A model generated the notes under the pieces. It saw nothing but the letters and a program-made list of their open reading frames with translations, had not been told where the DNA came from and did no database searches. A program made the translations under genes and the position numbers. From positions 1 to 45,593 of the IMG/VR virus record IMGVR_UViG_3300048785_000055: 45,593 bases of DNA, one strand, 5' to 3'. Shown here piece after piece: positions 42,983 through 45,593 of the stretch (within the stretch, counting starts at the first letter, position 1; every line of letters starts with the position of its first letter). The stretch comes from a virus.

Positions 42983-43459
42983 TTACCTTGAGACAAATTC
43001 GAAGTGCATCGGGTCTGTGCGACCGTGATAATCGCCGCCCCAAAAAGCGCCTTGTCTTTTGAATGCGTCGATAGCGATTTGAGACATACTGCCGTGGCCT
43101 GTGTTGAAGCCGTTTGTGCTGGGTGCCCAGTCGGACGCACAGGCCCAGGAGTGGTTCGACCAATTGTTGCTTCCAGCGATGTTGCGGATGTTGAAGCAGC
43201 CGCCAAAGTCGCTCATACCGATTTTGTCTACCTGCGCCTGATCGTGGGTACACTTGTCCCATATTTCCTGGAACACCAGCGTGAGCGCCGCAACTGTTTT
43301 CTTGTGTACCAAGATGCCATGAGCGAGTAATTTCTTGTCGTAGTATAACACATACGGCGCTGTCATGTGGACGAGGTTCAATGTCTGCCAACCAGCAGAA
43401 TGAAAGTCGCCATAGAAGGCATTCTTAGATGCTGTATCGTCATGCGGCCATTGCTGCAT
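42983..43459 (-). CDS. M15-type D-Ala-D-Ala peptidase endolysin
   Basis: A 158-residue protein with the M15_4-type layout: NWSNHSWACASDWAPSTNGF (His and Asp zinc ligands) and GAFWGGDYHGRTDPMHFEF (third ligand His). These enzymes cut peptide bonds in peptidoglycan and serve as phage endolysins. There is no signal peptide, so a holin is needed. GGAGG lies 7 bases before ATG 43459. Confidence 0.8.
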   Translation of the reverse strand: MQQWPHDDTASKNAFYGDFHSAGWQTLNLVHMTAPYVLYYDKKLLAHGILVHKKTVAALTLVFQEIWDKCTHDQAQVDKIGMSDFGGCFNIRNIAGSNNWSNHSWACASDWAPSTNGFNTGHGSMSQIAIDAFKRQGAFWGGDYHGRTDPMHFEFVSR

Positions 43460-44126
43460 ATTCTGGCCTCCTCATCTGTGATTGACAAACATTAACGACC
43501 AAGGGTATCGTTCCCTTATGGTAAAGCGCATTCACGGAATGGACGGCACTCCTGAATATAGAATTTGGATTGATATTCGTCGGCGTTGTCATCAAAAGCA
43601 ACGACCTGACTACCATCGCTATGGTGGGCGCGGTATTTTCGTTTGTAACCAATGGAGATTTGGAAACAATTCCCTCACCGGTTTCCAAATGTTCTTCGGT
43701 GACATGGGCTTGAGGCCATCCGACAAGCATCAATTGGATCGCATCGACAATGAAGGACCGTATTCTCTGAAAAATTGTCGTTGGGTCACGCGAAAGATTC
43801 AAGCCAGAAACACTAGAACAAATAGATTTGTTATCTTCCAAGGCAAGCGTATGACTTTGATAGAGGCCGCCGAAAAATCTGGCATCAATTACCATACTGT
43901 TTTTAGTCGAGTTCACCTTCGCGGATGGACAATTGAAAAATCTCTTTCGGTTCCTGTTCTTGGTAAGGGGTTTACCCTCACAGGAAAGAGACTTAGAAAA
44001 AATAAAACCTAGCCTTTCACTCCCGGCGTGAGCCAAGTCGATATACCGAGGAATCGCCAGTACGGCATCGCGATTCTGCGACCCGACGCGTACCACTGAT
44101 CCGCCGACCAGATTAACCACTGACAT
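43440..44126 (-). CDS. minus-strand frame whose start looks real and whose body is antisense to the HNH gene
   Basis: From ATG 44126 (GGAG six bases upstream) the first 40 residues look like a real small phage protein (MSVVNLVGGSVVRVGSQNRD, then IPRYIDLAHAGSER). Beyond about 44012 the frame stays open for some 190 codons, but this part is exactly opposite the endonuclease gene and may be chance. The homing gene probably inserted in or just after this small gene. Confidence 0.35.
   Translation of the reverse strand: MSVVNLVGGSVVRVGSQNRDAVLAIPRYIDLAHAGSERLGFIFSKSLSCEGKPLTKNRNRKRFFNCPSAKVNSTKNSMVIDARFFGGLYQSHTLALEDNKSICSSVSGLNLSRDPTTIFQRIRSFIVDAIQLMLVGWPQAHVTEEHLETGEGIVSKSPLVTNENTAPTIAMVVRSLLLMTTPTNINPNSIFRSAVHSVNALYHKGTIPLVVNVCQSQMRRPEYAAMAA
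43482..43511 (+). promoter_or_regulatory. possible promoter for the plus-strand endonuclease
   Basis: TTGACA (43482-43487), an 18-base spacer and TATCGT (43506-43511), 6 bases before the likely start. AAGGG and CCCTT flank the -10 region as a short inverted repeat. A leaderless mRNA would be possible. Confidence 0.35.
43518..44012 (+). CDS. HNH-type homing endonuclease on the opposite strand
   Basis: A 164-residue protein: MDGTPEYRIWIDIRRRCHQK, then YHRYGGRGIFVCNQW, QLDRIDNEGPYSLKNCRWVTR and IQARNTRT. This YGGRGI...DRID...Y...NCRW order is a common phage HNH homing endonuclease. A C-terminal helix-turn-helix-like part (TLIEAAEKSGINYHTVFSRV) follows. It is the only plus-strand gene among the minus late genes here. 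The start ATG 43518 lacks a strong ribosome site. Confidence 0.75.
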   Translation: MVKRIHGMDGTPEYRIWIDIRRRCHQKQRPDYHRYGGRGIFVCNQWRFGNNSLTGFQMFFGDMGLRPSDKHQLDRIDNEGPYSLKNCRWVTRKIQARNTRTNRFVIFQGKRMTLIEAAEKSGINYHTVFSRVHLRGWTIEKSLSVPVLGKGFTLTGKRLRKNKT

Positions 44127-44149
44127 TGGAGTCTCCATTTACTGGCGTA

Positions 44150-44470
44150 TCATCGAGCGTTCGCCCGCTTCATCCCTTCGACTTCGGACCGGAGGTTGTC
44201 GTTGTCCGCCTTCAGGTACTTGAACGCAGCCGTCAGCGCCGCTGTATATTGTTCGTAGCGGAATCCGGCCGCCGTCCCGTCCTTGTTCATCGCCACCAGG
44301 CGCGGTTCGGTCTTCTCGGCGACCTCTGCGAACATGCCGATCTCTTCACCGGGCTGATAGGTCGGCAATCCTTCCTTGAGCGTGTACCGCCACGGCTGCA
44401 TCTTCATGACGATGTCGAAGCCTTCTTTGTCCGTCAGCGCATCGGTCAGAACGCTGGCTTTCAGTTTCAA
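44150..44470 (-). CDS. tail fibre C-terminal part: S74 intramolecular chaperone domain
   Basis: This 106-residue frame holds the peptidase S74 (endosialidase-chaperone) domain: GFDIVMKMQPWRYTLKEG, then GEEIGMFAEVAEKTEPRLVAM, YEQYTAALTAAFKYLKADND. Such domains trimerise fibres and then cut themselves off. In the present orientation it is detached from its N-terminal part by the inverted segment (44475-44583). On its own it would need the internal ATG 44470, which lacks a ribosome site. Confidence 0.75.
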   Translation of the reverse strand: MKLKASVLTDALTDKEGFDIVMKMQPWRYTLKEGLPTYQPGEEIGMFAEVAEKTEPRLVAMNKDGTAAGFRYEQYTAALTAAFKYLKADNDNLRSEVEGMKRANAR

Positions 44471-44474
44471 GCGA

Positions 44475-44583
44475 GCCCCAATAACATCGCCATTGGATCG
44501 ACGGCGCTCTACGACGTGGCAAGCGGCAGCGGACTAAACACCGCCATCGGCTACAACACCGGCCGCGGGATCACGTCAGGGGC
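44475..44583. other. inverted segment inside the tail-fibre gene
   Basis: Between GCCCC (44475-44479) and GGGGC (44579-44583) lie 99 bases whose plus strand reads NNIAIGSTALYDVASGSG and NTAIGYNTGRGITS, a typical fibre repeat. The rest of the fibre is on the minus strand. Flipping these 99 bases gives one open minus-strand frame from 44860 to 44150 (236 residues) with no stop. In the present state TGA ends the N-terminal part at once. Confidence 0.8.
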
Positions 44584-44860
44584 CCTGAACCGGGTCAGCC
44601 GTCCATATCTCGTTGTCGAGCGAATCGGTCAGGACGACTTTGTAGAATTGCCCGGACAAGAAAATGTTCGGGAAGACGCCTGCGGCGTTCGCCTGAACCG
44701 GGTTTGTGTTTGGAACCGTCAGCGCAGCGTCCGAGTAGGTATTCTGCAGATTCGACGTTCCAGACGCATAGAAGAACAGCAGCGCGCCAGGGATGGGGAC
44801 GCCTGTGGCGTCGATCACCGTCTGGTAGGGAAGGACGAACCTGGCTCCGACGTCGCTCAT
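44576..44860 (-). CDS. tail fibre N-terminal part
   Basis: A 94-residue frame: RFVLPYQTVIDATGVPIPGALLFF, then NTYSDAALTVPNTNPVQANAAG and GQFYKVVLTDSLDNEIWTAD. This is the virion-binding start of many phage tail fibres. It stops at TGA just inside the inverted segment. Its start overlaps the upstream stop (ATGA). With the segment flipped it would continue into the S74 domain. Confidence 0.75.
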   Translation of the reverse strand: MSDVGARFVLPYQTVIDATGVPIPGALLFFYASGTSNLQNTYSDAALTVPNTNPVQANAAGVFPNIFLSGQFYKVVLTDSLDNEIWTADPVQGP

Positions 44861-45593
44861 TGCTGCGCTCCGTTTGTGTTCCGCGCGTTGGTCGACGCCG
44901 CGCCGGCGCCGATCGACCGCCGGACTGCCTTCGCGAACGCCGAGTCTTGCGCCGGGGTCATCTTGACCGCCGGTGCCTTGTCGAGAAGCCGTCGCGCTAG
45001 GACAGGATCGAGCATCGCCTTCGTCACCAGTTGGTCGACGTTAGCTATACCAGCATCGCGCATAGCCTGCATACTGTGAGTTCCGAGCGCGGCTGCAAAC
45101 ATACCGAACGGTCCCGTGTGCGTCGCCGCCGCTCCAGCGACCGTGTCGAGCACGAGCTTAGTTAGCATCGACGTCTGCTTGCCCACCGCATAGGTGTCCT
45201 GCGCTGTGTTGCTGCCGCCCGGAAGCCGGACCGCGTTCGCCGACCGCTTCGCTTGCCGGATGTCTTCGGCGATGGCCTTCAGGCTGTCCATGTCGGCGTC
45301 GCGGAAGCCTGCGGCACGAAGCGCCGGTTCGTTGTTCTTGACGAAGGTCTGGAAGGCATCAGCCTTGATCCCGTCCAATCCAGACGCCCCGACTTCGGTG
45401 TTACCGACAAACTTCTTGGCGATGTGATCAGCGACTGCCTGCTTAAGACCCATGACAGCATCGGGATCGCCTTTGACCGAGTCGGCGATGCCGCGCATGA
45501 GCGTCGCGCTCTGCGGCGAGGAAAAGGTCTGCCCGACGATATTGGCAACTTCGCCAGGGGTCTGAACGCCAAGGAGTTGCCCGACCTTTCCCT
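44857..45593 (-). CDS. internal virion protein-like, C-terminal part (5' end beyond window)
   Basis: The minus-strand frame stays open from the window edge to TGA 44857; about 244 residues are visible and no start is needed inside. It has VGQLLGVQTPGEVANIVGQ, then helical, Ala-rich sequence (LKQAVADHIAKKFVG) and AGAASTNARNTN at the end. The position upstream of the fibre gene suggests a large internal or ejection protein of a podovirus-like virion. No catalytic motif is visible in this part. Confidence 0.55.
   Translation of the reverse strand, partial: GKVGQLLGVQTPGEVANIVGQTFSSPQSATLMRGIADSVKGDPDAVMGLKQAVADHIAKKFVGNTEVGASGLDGIKADAFQTFVKNNEPALRAAGFRDADMDSLKAIAEDIRQAKRSANAVRLPGGSNTAQDTYAVGKQTSMLTKLVLDTVAGAAATHTGPFGMFAAALGTHSMQAMRDAGIANVDQLVTKAMLDPVLARRLLDKAPAVKMTPAQDSAFAKAVRRSIGAGAASTNARNTNGAQQ

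Noticed and set aside
1-45593. CRISPR array or rRNA genes
   Set aside because: No regularly spaced direct repeats or rRNA-like sequence were seen on either strand.

Overview
The window looks like part of a dsDNA tailed-phage or prophage genome from an alphaproteobacterial, probably Hyphomicrobiales-type, host. The evidence is the set of virion genes (large terminase, a large portal, scaffold, phage GroES, major capsid, a head protein beginning ANINAAFGLRP, S74 tail fibre), an alphaproteobacterial-style recombination operon (ERF, YqaJ exonuclease, NinB, DUF968), a GapR/DUF2312 protein and GC-rich codon use. Large portal, internal-virion-like protein and short fibre suggest a podovirus-like virion, but no tail tube or sheath gene is visible to settle this. 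Both edge genes run off the window. No DNA polymerase, helicase or tyrosine integrase is seen, so replication probably borrows the host replisome.

Layout. 1-18.1 kb, minus strand: packaging and head operon, read from terminase small-like (17.3 kb) and TerL (13.4 kb) through portal (9.3 kb), GroES, scaffold and capsid to the left edge, with many small genes joined by ATGA or GTGA overlaps and three free-standing HNH-type endonucleases. 18.1-20.8 kb: short divergent and convergent units, replication-organizer-like genes, DnaA-box-like sites, palindromes and a promoter driving an apparently untranslated RNA. 20.8-22.6 kb, minus: MT-A70 methyltransferase, RusA, GapR-like protein, a small protein and an XRE repressor. 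At 22.6 kb a palindrome supplies the -35 boxes of two divergent promoters. 22.7-27.3 kb, plus: recombination operon with ATGA-coupled small genes.

27.5-29.9 kb is a complete 2,324-bp IS1595/ISXO2-like transposon with 26-bp terminal repeats and a perfect 8-bp target duplication. It carries a DUF4065 (Panacea-like) antitoxin, a RelE/ParE-like toxin, a small basic protein and a lipoprotein, and it splits a phage gene whose frame is restored exactly when the element is removed in silico. Next to it a serine recombinase lies downstream of a second copy of the 22.6-kb operator palindrome.

30.9-36.9 kb, plus: a string of small gene cassettes with a stereotyped junction (stop codon running into AGGAG, then a short spacer and start). 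It includes two identical copies of a phage Dam-type methyltransferase in a 511-bp perfect direct repeat whose ends lie at those junctions, a stand-alone ClpX-type zinc finger, a second MT-A70 enzyme and a truncated DPPY methyltransferase. 36.9-43.5 kb, minus: lysis region (M15 endolysin, holin candidate, small membrane proteins, and a secreted lysin with peptidase-like and transglycosylase domains), including a near-perfect parS-like site. 43.5-45.6 kb: a plus-strand homing endonuclease and a tail-fibre gene split by an inverted 99-bp segment; flipping that segment restores one continuous 236-residue fibre.

The strongest leads for undescribed biology are the inverted tail-fibre segment, the toxin-antitoxin transposon, the operator shared by the repressor and recombinase regions, the cassette array with its recent duplication, the parS-like site and the candidate small RNA. 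All function calls rest on motif recognition by eye; no database search was run.
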